DNA of 64,000 bases from CAIWHR01 sp040007035 (GCA_040007035.1 JBDTVU010000001.1:1-64000), one strand, 5' to 3'; numbered from the stretch's first letter, positions 26,474-37,560 are shown. The notes: a model not told the origin generated them from the sequence alone. Numbers and translations: made by a program.

Positions 26474-28786
26474 TCAGGCTTCCGGCCGCCACATGTCAGG
26501 CTGGCGGCCGACGATGCGGTTTTCCTCATCGTGCATCCGCCACCACGCGGCAAGCTCGCGCTCCTCGAGCGGCCGCGAGATGAGGAATCCCTGCGCCTCC
26601 TCGCAGCCGTGGTCCTTGAGGTAGCTGAACTGGGCGGCGGTCTCGACGCCCTCGGCGATCACGCGCAGGCCGAGCGAGTGCGACAGCGCGATGATCGCCT
26701 GCGTAATCGTCTCGTCGCTCTTGTTGTGCTCGAGGCCGTGGACGAAGCGCTGGTCGATCTTCACCGCCTGGATCGGCAGCCGCGCGAGGTAGGACAGGCT
26801 GGAGTAGCCGGTGCCGAAGTCGTCGATGGTGATCGACACGCCGCGCTGCTTCAGCTTGACCAGCGTCGACACCGCCTTTTCCGGGTGGGTGATGATCACG
26901 CTCTCGGTGATCTCCAGGTCGAGGTAGTGCGCCGGCAGACCCGTCGCGGCGAGCGCCTCGTCGACGATCGACAGCCAGCTGTCGTGCTGGAGCTGCTGCA
27001 CCGACAGGTTGACCGCCAGCCGCAGCACCATCCCCTGCCGGTGCCACTGCATCACCTGGCGACACGCGTCGCGCAGCACGCGAGCGCCGAGCGCCTGGAT
27101 CATTCCAGACTCCTCGGCGATGGGGATGAACTCCGCCGGCGCGATGACGCCGCGCTCGGGGTCGCGCCAGCGCAAGAGCGCCTCGACACCGCACGCACGT
27201 CCGGTCTGCATCTCGATCTGCGGCTGGTAGACGAGGAAGAACTCGTCGTCCATCAGCCCGCGCCGCATGTCGGTCTCGAGTTGCAGCCGGAGCTGGACCC
27301 GCGCGTTCATGTCGGCGGTGTAGAAGCGGTACGCGTTGCGGCCGGCTTCCTTCGCCGCGTACATCGCAGTGTCGGCCTGCTTGATCAGGCTCACCGGGTC
27401 GGACGCGTCGAGCGGATACATCGAGACGCCGATCGAGCAGGTGAGCGTTGGCATCTGGTCGGACAGCCGGAACGGTGCCAGGAACGACTCGCGCACCCGC
27501 GCCAGCACCGTCATCGTCTCGAACGTCGCATGCGCCGGGTCGAGCCCGGGCAGGATGACCACGAACTCGTCGCCGCCGAGCCGGGCGATGGTGTCGGATT
27601 CGCGGACGGCGCTGGTCAGCCGCTGCGACACCGCCTGCAGCAACTGGTCGCCGGCGTCGTGACCGAGCGTGTCGTTGATCCGCTTGAAGTGGTCGAAGTC
27701 GAGGAACAGGCACGCGACGTGCGTCGCCTCGCGCTGCGCCTGGGCGAGGATCTGCTTCAGCCGCTGGTTGAGCAGCGACCGGTTCGGCAACCCGGTCAGG
27801 ATGTCGTGCTGGGCGAGCTTGTACGCGTGCGCGGTCGCGACCTCCAGCTCCTTCGTCCGCTGCGCGACCTTGTCCTCCAGCGTCCGCTGGTAGTTGGCGA
27901 CCTCGCTCTGCGATTCGGCGAGCCGCTGCGTCATGTGGTTGAACGTGTGCGTCAGCAGGCCGACCTCGTCGGAGGAGCGCGCCGGCACGTAGACGTCGAG
28001 CTTGCCGGAGCCGACGGCGCGTGCCGCGCGCATCAGCCGGCGCATCGGCGCGACGAGCCGCCGCGTGAGCAGCAGCGTCGCACCGATGGCGAGGATCACC
28101 AGCAGGCCGACCACGGTCAGCGCGCCGTACAGGTGGCGGCGGAAGTCGCCCTGCAGCCGCTCGAACGTCATCCCGAGCCGCACCCAGCCGATCGGCGCCC
28201 CGTTGGCCGGGGTCCGCGCGGCGGGCGCGGTGGCGCCGGCGCCTTCGTCGGTGCCGCCGACGAGCCCGCGGACGGTGGCGTCGCGGTCGCCACCGACGGG
28301 GGCGATCAGCTCGATGTAACGGCGGCCGCGGAGCGTGCGCTCGAGGGTGAGCGTTGCGCCGATCGGCGGCAGCGCGGTGTCGGCGCCGAGCGCGGGCAGC
28401 GGCGCGCCGCCGAGCGACTCCGCAAACCGGCGTTCGGCGACCGGCTGCCGCTTGCCGTCGAGCATGGCGACGTACGCGACATCGCCTTCGCCGGCGATGC
28501 TGTCGACGATGGCCGTCAGGTACGCGACATCGTTGGTGTAGAGGCCGTACTCGGACAGCTCGGCCAGCATCTGCACGACGGTCGACCCTTGCGTGCGGAG
28601 CTGGCTGTCCTCGACGCGGTAACGCTGCCACAGGTAGTAGCCGGTCGTCGCGATCGCGGTCAGGAAGATGAGGCCGACGACGAGCAGGTTGAGCTTCGTG
28701 TGCAGGCCGAGCCGCACCGGCGGCAGGTCGATCGGCGAGATCGTGTCGGTGGCGAGCGGCGAGAAACGGCTGCGGAAGCTCTTCAT
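26474..28786 (-). CDS. Membrane GGDEF-EAL cyclic-di-GMP protein with HAMP
   Basis: A 770-residue inner-membrane signalling protein. It has a membrane helix at about 31-52, a periplasmic sensor region (about 53-215), a second helix (LTVVGLLVILAIGATLLL), a HAMP domain (LVAPMRRLMRAARAVGSG) and a short coiled coil. The GGDEF domain keeps the catalytic ARLGGDEFVVIL. The EAL domain keeps GVEALLRW, the DDFGTGYSSLSYL loop and KIDQRFV. Both motif sets look intact, so it could make or degrade c-di-GMP. The gene starts four bases after the stop of the periplasmic-binding-like gene, indicating coupling. It likely reads a periplasmic signal delivered by that partner. Confidence 0.92.
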   Translation of the reverse strand: MKSFRSRFSPLATDTISPIDLPPVRLGLHTKLNLLVVGLIFLTAIATTGYYLWQRYRVEDSQLRTQGSTVVQMLAELSEYGLYTNDVAYLTAIVDSIAGEGDVAYVAMLDGKRQPVAERRFAESLGGAPLPALGADTALPPIGATLTLERTLRGRRYIELIAPVGGDRDATVRGLVGGTDEGAGATAPAARTPANGAPIGWVRLGMTFERLQGDFRRHLYGALTVVGLLVILAIGATLLLTRRLVAPMRRLMRAARAVGSGKLDVYVPARSSDEVGLLTHTFNHMTQRLAESQSEVANYQRTLEDKVAQRTKELEVATAHAYKLAQHDILTGLPNRSLLNQRLKQILAQAQREATHVACLFLDFDHFKRINDTLGHDAGDQLLQAVSQRLTSAVRESDTIARLGGDEFVVILPGLDPAHATFETMTVLARVRESFLAPFRLSDQMPTLTCSIGVSMYPLDASDPVSLIKQADTAMYAAKEAGRNAYRFYTADMNARVQLRLQLETDMRRGLMDDEFFLVYQPQIEMQTGRACGVEALLRWRDPERGVIAPAEFIPIAEESGMIQALGARVLRDACRQVMQWHRQGMVLRLAVNLSVQQLQHDSWLSIVDEALAATGLPAHYLDLEITESVIITHPEKAVSTLVKLKQRGVSITIDDFGTGYSSLSYLARLPIQAVKIDQRFVHGLEHNKSDETITQAIIALSHSLGLRVIAEGVETAAQFSYLKDHGCEEAQGFLISRPLEERELAAWWRMHDEENRIVGRQPDMWRPEA

Positions 28787-28790
28787 TGCG

Positions 28791-29762
28791 CTACTCGTAC
28801 GTCCGGTCGACGCTGCGCAAGAGCTCGGCGTCCCACTTGATGTGGAGTTGCTCGGCAGTGTGCAGGTTGACGATCACGCGCGGCCGCGGCGGTGGCGGTG
28901 GCGGCCGACCGTTGGCGACCTCGCGCGCCGCCAGCGCACCGCAGTAGCCGCCGAGCTCCTGGTAGTCCCAGTCGAGCGCATACAGCGCGCCGGCCTTGAC
29001 CCACGCGTCCGAGAGTCCGATCAGCGGGATCCGGTTGCGGAACGAGAACAGCAGCAGGCCCTTCGATGCCTGCGGCGTATAGACCGTGGCGTCGGGGATC
29101 GCGAGCAGCGCGTCGACCGCGTGCGGCAGCCGTTCGAGCGCCTGTGGCAGCGCCGTCCGCGACGTCACGGGCGCAAGCAGCGGTGCGTAGCCGGCGCGCG
29201 CGAGCGCCGGCGCCAGCGATTCGATCCGGCGGGTGTTGATCGCGGGATCGAAGAGCAGCCCGACGGTGCGGGTTGCGGGCAGCAGCCTGCGGAGCCAGCC
29301 GAGTTGGGCGTCAAGCGGGACTTCGAGCGGCACGTTGATCGCGGCCGGCGCGTCGTGCGCCGCGTCCACCGTCACCATGCAGTTGACCACCGGCGCCGTC
29401 GGCGCGGCACGGGCGGCGAGCTCGCTGGCGCGGGTGCCGAGCATGACCAGCGCGACGTCGCGCCCGGCGCTCGCGATCGCGTCGCGCATCGCATCCGGGT
29501 TCGTCGCCGTAAGCGCCGTGACGTCGAGGGCGAGGCCGCCGACGCCCTGCCGGATGCCGGCGAGCGCCTGCTGGTACGGCGGCGCGTCGGATGCCGCCAG
29601 CACGAACACCCGCTGCGCCGACGCGCCGTCGGTCATCGCCGTTGCGGCGGCGAGCGCGGCAATGCCGGTGGCGCGCCACGCCGCACGCGCCCATCGTGCG
29701 CAAAGCACCCTCCGCCGGCCGGCGGCCTGCGCCGGCGGCGCGCCCGACCTGTTGTCGATCAC
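28791..29762 (-). CDS. Periplasmic ABC-type substrate-binding-like protein
   Basis: A 323-residue exported protein with a twin-basic N-terminal region (GRRRVLCARWARAAW) and a hydrophobic stretch to about residue 45. The mature part follows the ABC_sub_bind (PF04392) pattern: an early VFVLAASDAPPYQQALAGI, VVNCMVTVDAAHDAPAAINV, RTVGLLFDPAINTRRI and a late LLFSFRNRIPLIGLSDAWVK. No ABC permease or ATPase gene is adjacent. Instead a GGDEF-EAL receptor follows after four bases, a recurrent arrangement in which the binding protein presents a ligand to the sensor. A run of five to six prolines near the C-terminus (RPPPPPPRPR) is unusual. Start GTG 29762 is inferred from the signal sequence. Confidence 0.8.
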   Translation of the reverse strand: MIDNRSGAPPAQAAGRRRVLCARWARAAWRATGIAALAAATAMTDGASAQRVFVLAASDAPPYQQALAGIRQGVGGLALDVTALTATNPDAMRDAIASAGRDVALVMLGTRASELAARAAPTAPVVNCMVTVDAAHDAPAAINVPLEVPLDAQLGWLRRLLPATRTVGLLFDPAINTRRIESLAPALARAGYAPLLAPVTSRTALPQALERLPHAVDALLAIPDATVYTPQASKGLLLFSFRNRIPLIGLSDAWVKAGALYALDWDYQELGGYCGALAAREVANGRPPPPPPRPRVIVNLHTAEQLHIKWDAELLRSVDRTYE

Positions 29763-29958
29763 GCTGACCTCGTGCTGGTTGCCGATGCCGTCACGCCGGG
29801 CGCGACCGGCGAGCGATGCGCGCGGACGGCAGCTTCGAGCACGGCATGCCTGTTCCACTTGCCTCAAGCATACAACGTGCCATGTTTCCGTCCTGGCCAG
29901 CGGGCACGCCATGCGCCACTGCCGCTGCCCTTGCCCGAGGCCTGCCGCGCCGGCCGCG

Positions 29959-31473
29959 TCAGGCGACGACGACCGGAATCTTGCCGATCTTCGCGCGCCA
30001 CTCGGCGGGGCCGGTCTTGTGGACCGAATTGCCGCCGGCATCGACGGCCACCGTCACCGGCATGTCCTTGACGTCGAACTCGTAGATCGCCTCCATTCCG
30101 AGATCGGCGAACGCGAGCACGCGCGCGCTCCGGATCGACTTCGACACGAGGTACGCCGCGCCGCCGACGGCGATGCAATAGACGGCGCCGAACTGCTTGA
30201 TCGCTGCCGTCGCGGCGGGCCCGCGCTCGGACTTGCCGACCATCCCGAGGAGCCCGGTCTTCGCCAGCATCGGCTCGGTGAACTTGTCCATCCGCGACGC
30301 CGTCGTCGGGCCGGCCGGGCCGACCGCCTCGTCGCGGACCGGGTCGACCGGGCCGACGTAATAGATGAAGCGGTTGGTGAAGTCGACGGGCAGCTTCTCT
30401 CCGCGCGCCATCATCTCGGTCAGCCGCTTGTGTGCGGCGTCGCGGCCGGTCAGCAGCTTTCCGGTCAGGAGCAGCCGCTCGCCGGACTTCCACGTTGCGA
30501 CCTCGGCGCGGGTGACCATGTCGAGGTTCACCCGGCGACTGGTCGAGAAATCCATCGTCAGCTTCGGCCAGTCGTCGAGCGACGGCGGCGACAGATGCGC
30601 CGGGCCGCTGCCGTCGAGGACGAAGTGCGCGTGCCGCGTGGCGGCGCAGTTCGGCAGCAGCGCGACCGGCTTGGACGCCGCGTGCGTCGGCCAGTCGTTG
30701 ACCTTGACGTCGAGCACCGTCGACAGGCCGCCCAGGCCCTGCGCGCCGATGCCGAGTGCATTGACCTTGTCGTAGAGTTCCAGCCGCAGTTCCTCGGCGC
30801 GATTCTTCGGCCCGCGCGCGACGAGCTCGTGGAAATCGAGCGGCTCCATCATCCCCCACTTGGCGACCAGCATCGCCTTCTCCGGAGTGCCGCCGATGCC
30901 GAGCGAGAGGATGCCCGGCGGGCACCAGTCGGCGCCCATCGTCGGCACCACGGACAGCACCCAGTCGACGACGCTGTCGTTGGGCAGCAGCATCGCGAAC
31001 TTCGACTTGTTCTCCGAGCCGCCGCCCTTCGCGGCGACGATGACCTCGACCTTGTCGCCCGGCACCAGCTCGACGTGGACGACGGCCGGCGTGTTGTCCT
31101 TCGTATTCGTCCGCTTGCCGTCGGGGTCGGCCAGCACCGACGCGCGGAGCTTGTTGTCCGGGTTGGTGTAGGCGCGGCGCACGCCTTCGTCGATCATCTG
31201 CTGCAGCGTGAGCTTGGTGTCCCAGCGGACATCCATCCCGACGCGCAGGAATGCGATGGCGATGCCGGTGTCCTGGCACATCGGCCGGTGGCCCTCGGCA
31301 CTCATCCGCGAGTTGATGAGAATCTGGGCCATCGCGTCCTTCGCCGCCGGCGACTGCTCGCGCGCGTACGCTGCGGCCAGCGCCCGGATGTAGTCGGCGG
31401 GGTGGTAGTAGCTGATGAACTGGAAAGCGTCGGCGACGCTGTCGATGAAGTCGTCCTGCCTGATCGTGGCCAT
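29959..31473 (-). CDS. fumA: Class I (iron-sulphur) fumarate hydratase
   Basis: Interconverts fumarate and malate in the TCA cycle using a 4Fe-4S cluster. The product is 504 residues, normal for the fused class I form in which alpha and beta domains are joined. Seen blocks are RPMCQDTGIAIAFLRVG, whose Cys66 is a likely cluster ligand, GGGSENKSKF, LLPNCAATRHAHFVLDG and the beta-domain VYCIAVGGAAYLV. ATG 31473 is preceded by AGAGGA. A putative extended -10 lies 122 bp upstream in the gap shared with the divergent acsA. Because the enzyme is oxygen-sensitive in the family, a second class II fumarase may exist elsewhere. Confidence 0.93.
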   Translation of the reverse strand: MATIRQDDFIDSVADAFQFISYYHPADYIRALAAAYAREQSPAAKDAMAQILINSRMSAEGHRPMCQDTGIAIAFLRVGMDVRWDTKLTLQQMIDEGVRRAYTNPDNKLRASVLADPDGKRTNTKDNTPAVVHVELVPGDKVEVIVAAKGGGSENKSKFAMLLPNDSVVDWVLSVVPTMGADWCPPGILSLGIGGTPEKAMLVAKWGMMEPLDFHELVARGPKNRAEELRLELYDKVNALGIGAQGLGGLSTVLDVKVNDWPTHAASKPVALLPNCAATRHAHFVLDGSGPAHLSPPSLDDWPKLTMDFSTSRRVNLDMVTRAEVATWKSGERLLLTGKLLTGRDAAHKRLTEMMARGEKLPVDFTNRFIYYVGPVDPVRDEAVGPAGPTTASRMDKFTEPMLAKTGLLGMVGKSERGPAATAAIKQFGAVYCIAVGGAAYLVSKSIRSARVLAFADLGMEAIYEFDVKDMPVTVAVDAGGNSVHKTGPAEWRAKIGKIPVVVA

Positions 31474-31594
31474 GCCGGGTCCTCTGCGGTGGGGGCGGTC
31501 CGGAGTCGGATGCGCAGCGGGGAGCGTCCTGCACGTGCTGCCAGGGGGTGGGCGGGAGGCGCTCGCAATGCGTAAGGGATTGATCGTACGTGCA

Positions 31595-31603
31595 AGTCTA
31601 CCA
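31595..31603 (-). promoter_or_regulatory. Extended -10 candidate for the fumarase gene
   Basis: On the minus strand the bases read TGGTAGACT, an extended -10 form, giving a leader of about 115 nt before ATG 31473. The 330-bp gap between the fumarase gene and acsA holds this, the acsA promoter candidate and no ORF I can support. Confidence 0.4.
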
Positions 31604-31666
31604 TCGGCGACCTGCGGGGCCGGCCGGGCGCCCGCGCGAGCCTTGCGCTGCATCAACCCCGCCGCG

Positions 31667-31696
31667 TTGCGCCGGCGGCGCGCAGTTGGTTAGACT
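31667..31696 (+). promoter_or_regulatory. Sigma-70 promoter candidate for acsA
   Basis: TTGCGC (31667-31672), an 18-bp spacer and TAGACT (31691-31696), about 100 nt before ATG 31804. The ATG itself is preceded by GGAGGAACGGAG. Confidence 0.5.
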
Positions 31697-31803
31697 TCTC
31701 CGGCTGACCGCCCGCCGGATGCAGCGTCCGGCCCCGCCACGAATTCCCGATTGTCAACGCCCGAATCGGCGCCCATCGCCGGCGACCCCTGGAGGAACGG
31801 AGC

Positions 31804-33783
<1,980 letters not shown>

Positions 33784-33808
33784 GCGGCACGAAATTTTGT
33801 ACACTGTC

Positions 33809-33848
33809 GGGCGGCGATCCTCGCGGGTCGGCCGCCCGTCTTTTCTTT
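33809..33848 (+). terminator. Rho-independent terminator after acsA
   Basis: GGGCGGC (33809-33815) pairs with GCCGCCC (33831-33837), followed by GTCTTTTCTTT. A TACACT element (33800-33805) lies immediately before the stem. Confidence 0.8.
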
Positions 33849-33871
33849 GCGCGCCCTCGGGCGTCCCTCCG

Positions 33872-34210
33872 GTGAGCGATTTCTCGTCCACGCTGTTCTG
33901 GCTCCGCCTGGTGCAGGTGCTGCTCGCAGTTCCGCTGCTGGCACTCGCGGGGCAGGGGATCGTCTACGTGCTCACGCGGACGTTCGGCCAGGACCCGAAG
34001 GTCAATTTCTTCTACCGCGTGCTGGACACCGTCAGCTTGCCGTTCCGATGGCTGTGCCGCCGCATCACGCCCGGGTTCGTCGCCGACCGGCACCTGCCGC
34101 TGGTCGTGCTGTCGCTGCTCGTCGTGGGCTATGCTTGGGTGACGCTGGAGATCGGCAGCGCCTGCGCGCGGCAAGGACTTCCGGTCGGCCAGTGCCTGCA
34201 GGGACGCTGA
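33872..34210 (+). CDS. Small inner-membrane protein, unknown
   Basis: A 112-residue protein with two clear hydrophobic helices: FWLRLVQVLLAVPLLALAG near the start and LPLVVLSLLVVGYAWVTLEI near the end. The loop between them is basic (FRWLCRRITPGF). Three cysteines occur in the second half, two of them in the last 20 residues. I do not recognise the family. GTG 33872 is chosen because it follows a CTCCGGTG context and keeps the first helix near the N-terminus; the frame is open to 33797. It is followed by the TPR protein after eight bases, so the two probably share a transcript. Confidence 0.6.
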   Translation: MSDFSSTLFWLRLVQVLLAVPLLALAGQGIVYVLTRTFGQDPKVNFFYRVLDTVSLPFRWLCRRITPGFVADRHLPLVVLSLLVVGYAWVTLEIGSACARQGLPVGQCLQGR

Positions 34211-34218
34211 GGCCGGCG

Positions 34219-34797
34219 ATGTCGAGGGTGATCGTCCGCTGGTTCTACAACCACGTGGCGGCGTGGTGCGCCCTGTTCCGCCGCCGCGACCGGGCGATCG
34301 GATACTACCGGAAGATGCTCGCGCTCGATCCGGACGACGCCGTGGCGCTGGCGTCGATCGGTTTCCAGCTCGCGCAGCAGGGACGAAAGCGCGAGGCGCT
34401 GGCAATGTTCGACCGCGTGGCGGCGGCGAAGCCCGGCGATGCCGAGGCGCAGTTCGACCGCGGCTTCCTTCTGCAGCAGCTCAACGACCACGACGCTGCG
34501 ATGGCCGCGTTCCGCCAGGCCATTGCCATGAACCCCGACCACGATCGGGCGTTCTACGGGCTTGCGCTGTCGCTGATCTCGACGCGCCGCCCGGAGGAGG
34601 CGATCGCGCCGCTCAAGCGCAACACGAAACTGCAGCCGATGAGCCCCTACGGCTGGTATCAGCTGGGGCGCGTCCAGCACGAGCTCGGCCGCATCGACGA
34701 AACGCAGCGCGTTCTCGATCACCTCATCAAGTTCGAGCCCAAGATCGCCCGCCAGCTCGAGCGCGAGACCGGCCTGAAGGCCAGAGTTCCCTCCTGA
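34219..34797 (+). CDS. Tetratricopeptide-repeat protein
   Basis: A 192-residue helical repeat protein. At least four TPR units are visible: YYRKMLALDPDDAVALASIG, ALAMFDRVAAAKPGDAEAQF, AMAAFRQAIAMNPDHDRAFY and a weaker one around LKRNTKLQPMSPYGWYQLG. TPRs mediate protein contacts; no enzyme domain is present. The N-terminus has aromatic and basic residues (VRWFYNHVAAWCALFRRRDR) that could touch the membrane. It follows the small membrane protein with an eight-base gap, and a joint role is possible but unknown. Confidence 0.75.
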   Translation: MSRVIVRWFYNHVAAWCALFRRRDRAIGYYRKMLALDPDDAVALASIGFQLAQQGRKREALAMFDRVAAAKPGDAEAQFDRGFLLQQLNDHDAAMAAFRQAIAMNPDHDRAFYGLALSLISTRRPEEAIAPLKRNTKLQPMSPYGWYQLGRVQHELGRIDETQRVLDHLIKFEPKIARQLERETGLKARVPS

Positions 34798-34877
34798 GCC
34801 GCACCGGCATTCGACGCCGCCCAAGGCGGCCGCCCGATGGGAGCGCTGCAACATTACGCCGAGAAGCGTCGGGGCTG

Positions 34878-34905
34878 TTGCATGCGGGAACGGCTGGGCT
34901 ATACT
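34878..34905 (+). promoter_or_regulatory. Sigma-70 promoter for the symporter pair
   Basis: TTGCAT (34878-34883), a 16-bp spacer and TATACT (34900-34905). The start would lie near 34912, giving a leader of about 117 nt before ATG 35029. The leader ends in the ribosome site AAGGAGGA (35012-35019). Confidence 0.7.
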
Positions 34906-35028
34906 CCGCAGAATTTGGCCGTCCGGTTTCGCCGGGCGTCGCCGGGGACAAACAGAAGAACAAATGACACCGGTTGCCCGTCATGGGTCCACGGTTGTTG
35001 GTCGTTGTCCATAAGGAGGAGACCTGCC

Positions 35029-35292
35029 ATGCAGTTGACCGAGCGGCATCAGGAGTACTGGAACAAGAATCTGAGGATCACCGCAATCCTGCTTTTCATC
35101 TGGTTCGCGGCGACCTTCATCTTCGGCTACTTCGCCCGTGACCTGTCGTTCAACTTCTTCGGCTGGACGTTCGCCTTCTACATGGCGGCGCAGGGCTCGC
35201 TGATCATCTACGTGGTGATCATCTGGTACTACGCGCGCTACATGAACAACCTCGATCGCGAATACGACGTGCATGAAGGGGAGGACGAATAA
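35029..35292 (+). CDS. Sodium/solute symporter small subunit (DUF4212)
   Basis: An 87-residue two-helix membrane protein. The N-terminal HQEYWNKNLRITAILLFIWF and the second-helix region FAFYMAAQGSLIIYVVIIWY, followed by YARYMNNLDREY, are the DUF4212 pattern. The family is the small companion of VC_2705-type sodium/solute symporters. A near-perfect Shine-Dalgarno precedes the ATG. Its TAA overlaps the next ATG as TAATG, so the large subunit is translationally coupled. Confidence 0.9.
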   Translation: MQLTERHQEYWNKNLRITAILLFIWFAATFIFGYFARDLSFNFFGWTFAFYMAAQGSLIIYVVIIWYYARYMNNLDREYDVHEGEDE

Positions 35293-37415
35293 TGGCCGGC
35301 ACTCCAGCACAAACCGGGACCGGAGGCATCTTCTCCGCCACTACGAACAAGGGCTTCGCCACCCAGCTGAAGAAGGTGTACACGTGGTACACCGGCGGTT
35401 TCCTCACCTTCGTGGTCCTGCTCGCGATCGCGGAGCAGATGGGGCTGTCGCGCGCCTGGATCGGCTACGTCTTCCTGTTCGCCACCGTCGGGCTCTATGC
35501 CGGCATCGGCGTGATGAGTCGGACCTCCGACGCCGCCGAGTACTACGTCGCCGGCCGGCGGGTGCCAGCGCTGTTCAACGGCATGGCGACCGGCGCCGAC
35601 TGGATGTCGGCGGCATCGTTCATCGGCATGGCGGGCACACTGTACCTCACCGGCTTCGGTGGCCTCGCCTTCGTCATGGGCTGGACCGGCGGCTATTGCC
35701 TCGTCGCGCTGTTCCTCGCGCCATACCTGCGCAAGTTCGGGCAGTTCACGATTCCCGACTTCCTCGGGGCCCGCTACGGCGGCAACATCCCGCGGGCGAT
35801 CGGCATCTTCGCCGCGATCCTGTGCTCGTTCACCTACGTGGTCGCGCAGATCTATGGCGTGGGCATCATCACGACGCGGCTCACCGGCGTTCCGTTCCAG
35901 TATGGGATCTTCCTCGGGCTGGGCGGCATCCTGGTCTGCTCGTTCCTCGGCGGTATGCGCGCGGTGACGTGGACGCAGGTGGCGCAGTACATCATCCTGA
36001 TCGTCGCCTACATGATCCCGGTGGTGTGGCTGTCGGTGAAGCAGACCGGCATCCCGATCCCGCAGCTCGTCTACGGCAAGCAGCTCCAGAAGGTGACGGC
36101 GCTCGAGGAGAAGTTCATCAACGACCCGAAGGAGCTCGAGGTCCGCGGCATCTTCAAGGCGCGCGCCGACGAGGCCAGCGCCAACCTGAAGGGATTGCCG
36201 ACAGGCTCGTACGAAGCGGGCAAGGCGAAGTTGACCGCCGAGCTGGAGAAGCTGAAGGTGGAGAACGCCTCGGGAGACCAGGTGACCGCCGCCGAAAAGA
36301 CGCTGGCCGCGTATCCGAAGGACGTGGAGGCCGCCAAGGCGCAGTGGACCAAGGACGCGGGGCTTGCCGCCCGCGCCGGGCCGCCGCTGCGGCACGCCGA
36401 GGCGTTCCCGGGCAAGGATGAAGCCGCGCGCGACGTGTCGCGCCGCAATTTCCTCGCGCTGGTGTTCTGCCTGATGGTCGGCACCGCGGCATTGCCGCAC
36501 ATCCTGATGCGCTATTACACGACGCCATCGGTGCGCCAGGCGCGGTCGTCGGTGTTCTGGTCGCTGTTCTTCATCTTCCTGCTCTATTTCACCGCCCCGG
36601 CGCTCGGCGTGCTCGCCAAGTTCGACGTCTACTCGTTCGTCGTCGGGACGGAGTTCTCCAAATTGCCGCAGTGGGTCGCGTCGTGGCAGAAGGTCGATCC
36701 AGGACTGCTGTCGATCATCGACGTCAACAAGGACGGGATCGTGCAGTTGGCCGAGATCGCCATCGGCGGCGACATCATCGTGCTGGCGACCCCCGAGATC
36801 GCAGGCCTGCCGTACGTGATCTCGGGCCTCGTCGCCGCGGGCGGCCTCGCCGCGGCGCTGTCGACCGCCGACGGGCTGCTGCTGACGATCGCCAACGCAC
36901 TGTCGCACGACTTCTACTACAAGATGCTGGATCCGAATGCGTCGACTGCGCGCCGGGTGACGATCTCGAAGGTCCTGCTGCTGGTGGTGGCGTTGATAGC
37001 GGCGACCGTGGCGGCGCAGAAACCGGCGGACATCCTGTTCCTGGTGTCCGCGGCGTTCTCGCTGGCGGCGGCGGCGTTCTTCCCGGCGCTGGTCTGCGGC
37101 ATCTTCTGGAAGCGCGCCAACAAGTGGGGCGCGACACTCGGGATGATCGCCGGCCTGGGCATCACGTTCTACTACATGGCGACGACGCAGCCCTGGCTGC
37201 GCGGCCTGTTCGGTGTGACCGGCTCCGTCGCCGACCACACGTGGTGGGGAATTTCCTCGATCTCGGCAGGGCTGTGGGGCGTGCCGCTCGGTTTCCTCGT
37301 GATCATCGTCGTCAGCCTGATCACGCCGGCGCCGGACAAGGAGACGCAGGACCTGGTCGAGCACGTCCGGTACCCGAACCTGACCGGCGACACGATGGTG
37401 ACCATAGGTACCTGA
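35292..37415 (+). CDS. VC_2705-type sodium/solute symporter large subunit
   Basis: A 707-residue SSS-family permease with about 13 helices, probably importing acetate or another short-chain acid with sodium. Typical blocks are AEYYVAGRRVPALFNGMATG, ADWMSAASFIGMAG and GLAAALSTADGLLLTIANAL. Between helices near residues 265 and 395 lies a large hydrophilic, Lys/Glu-rich insertion likely to form helices in the cytoplasm. Near residue 476, DVNKDGIVQLAE matches a calcium-binding EF-hand loop (Asp-x-Asn-x-Asp-Gly-x6-Glu type). It is coupled to the DUF4212 gene and ends in a strong terminator. Substrate is inferred from proximity to acsA. Confidence 0.9.
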   Translation: MAGTPAQTGTGGIFSATTNKGFATQLKKVYTWYTGGFLTFVVLLAIAEQMGLSRAWIGYVFLFATVGLYAGIGVMSRTSDAAEYYVAGRRVPALFNGMATGADWMSAASFIGMAGTLYLTGFGGLAFVMGWTGGYCLVALFLAPYLRKFGQFTIPDFLGARYGGNIPRAIGIFAAILCSFTYVVAQIYGVGIITTRLTGVPFQYGIFLGLGGILVCSFLGGMRAVTWTQVAQYIILIVAYMIPVVWLSVKQTGIPIPQLVYGKQLQKVTALEEKFINDPKELEVRGIFKARADEASANLKGLPTGSYEAGKAKLTAELEKLKVENASGDQVTAAEKTLAAYPKDVEAAKAQWTKDAGLAARAGPPLRHAEAFPGKDEAARDVSRRNFLALVFCLMVGTAALPHILMRYYTTPSVRQARSSVFWSLFFIFLLYFTAPALGVLAKFDVYSFVVGTEFSKLPQWVASWQKVDPGLLSIIDVNKDGIVQLAEIAIGGDIIVLATPEIAGLPYVISGLVAAGGLAAALSTADGLLLTIANALSHDFYYKMLDPNASTARRVTISKVLLLVVALIAATVAAQKPADILFLVSAAFSLAAAAFFPALVCGIFWKRANKWGATLGMIAGLGITFYYMATTQPWLRGLFGVTGSVADHTWWGISSISAGLWGVPLGFLVIIVVSLITPAPDKETQDLVEHVRYPNLTGDTMVTIGT

Positions 37416-37441
37416 GCAGCGGGCTGCACCGAAAGGAAGAA

Positions 37442-37466
37442 GGCCCGCAGCGATGCGGGCCTTTTT
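37442..37466 (+). terminator. Rho-independent terminator after the symporter
   Basis: GGCCCGCA (37442-37449) and TGCGGGCC (37454-37461) with a 4-nt loop, followed by five T. This is the clearest short intrinsic terminator in the window. Confidence 0.92.
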
Positions 37467-37560
37467 CATTGTGGTGCTGCGGCCCGGCGCCGCGGCGGTA
37501 CCGATTACTGGAACATGACCTCGGCGCGCTTCAGCTTGCCGGTCGCTGGATCCTTCTTCA

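Noticed and set aside
24227..28840. Plus-strand open frame of 1537 codons
   Set aside because: Antisense to the narK fusion and the GGDEF-EAL gene, both with clear family motifs. The translation is Arg/His/Asp-rich and domain-free, as expected of a high-GC shadow frame.
37505..37560. Protein-like end (MKKDPATGKLKRAEVMFQ) in another frame just past the GST stop
   Set aside because: The GST already has a normal C-terminus, and the 18-residue tail has no own ribosome site. It could be a remnant, but nothing supports it.
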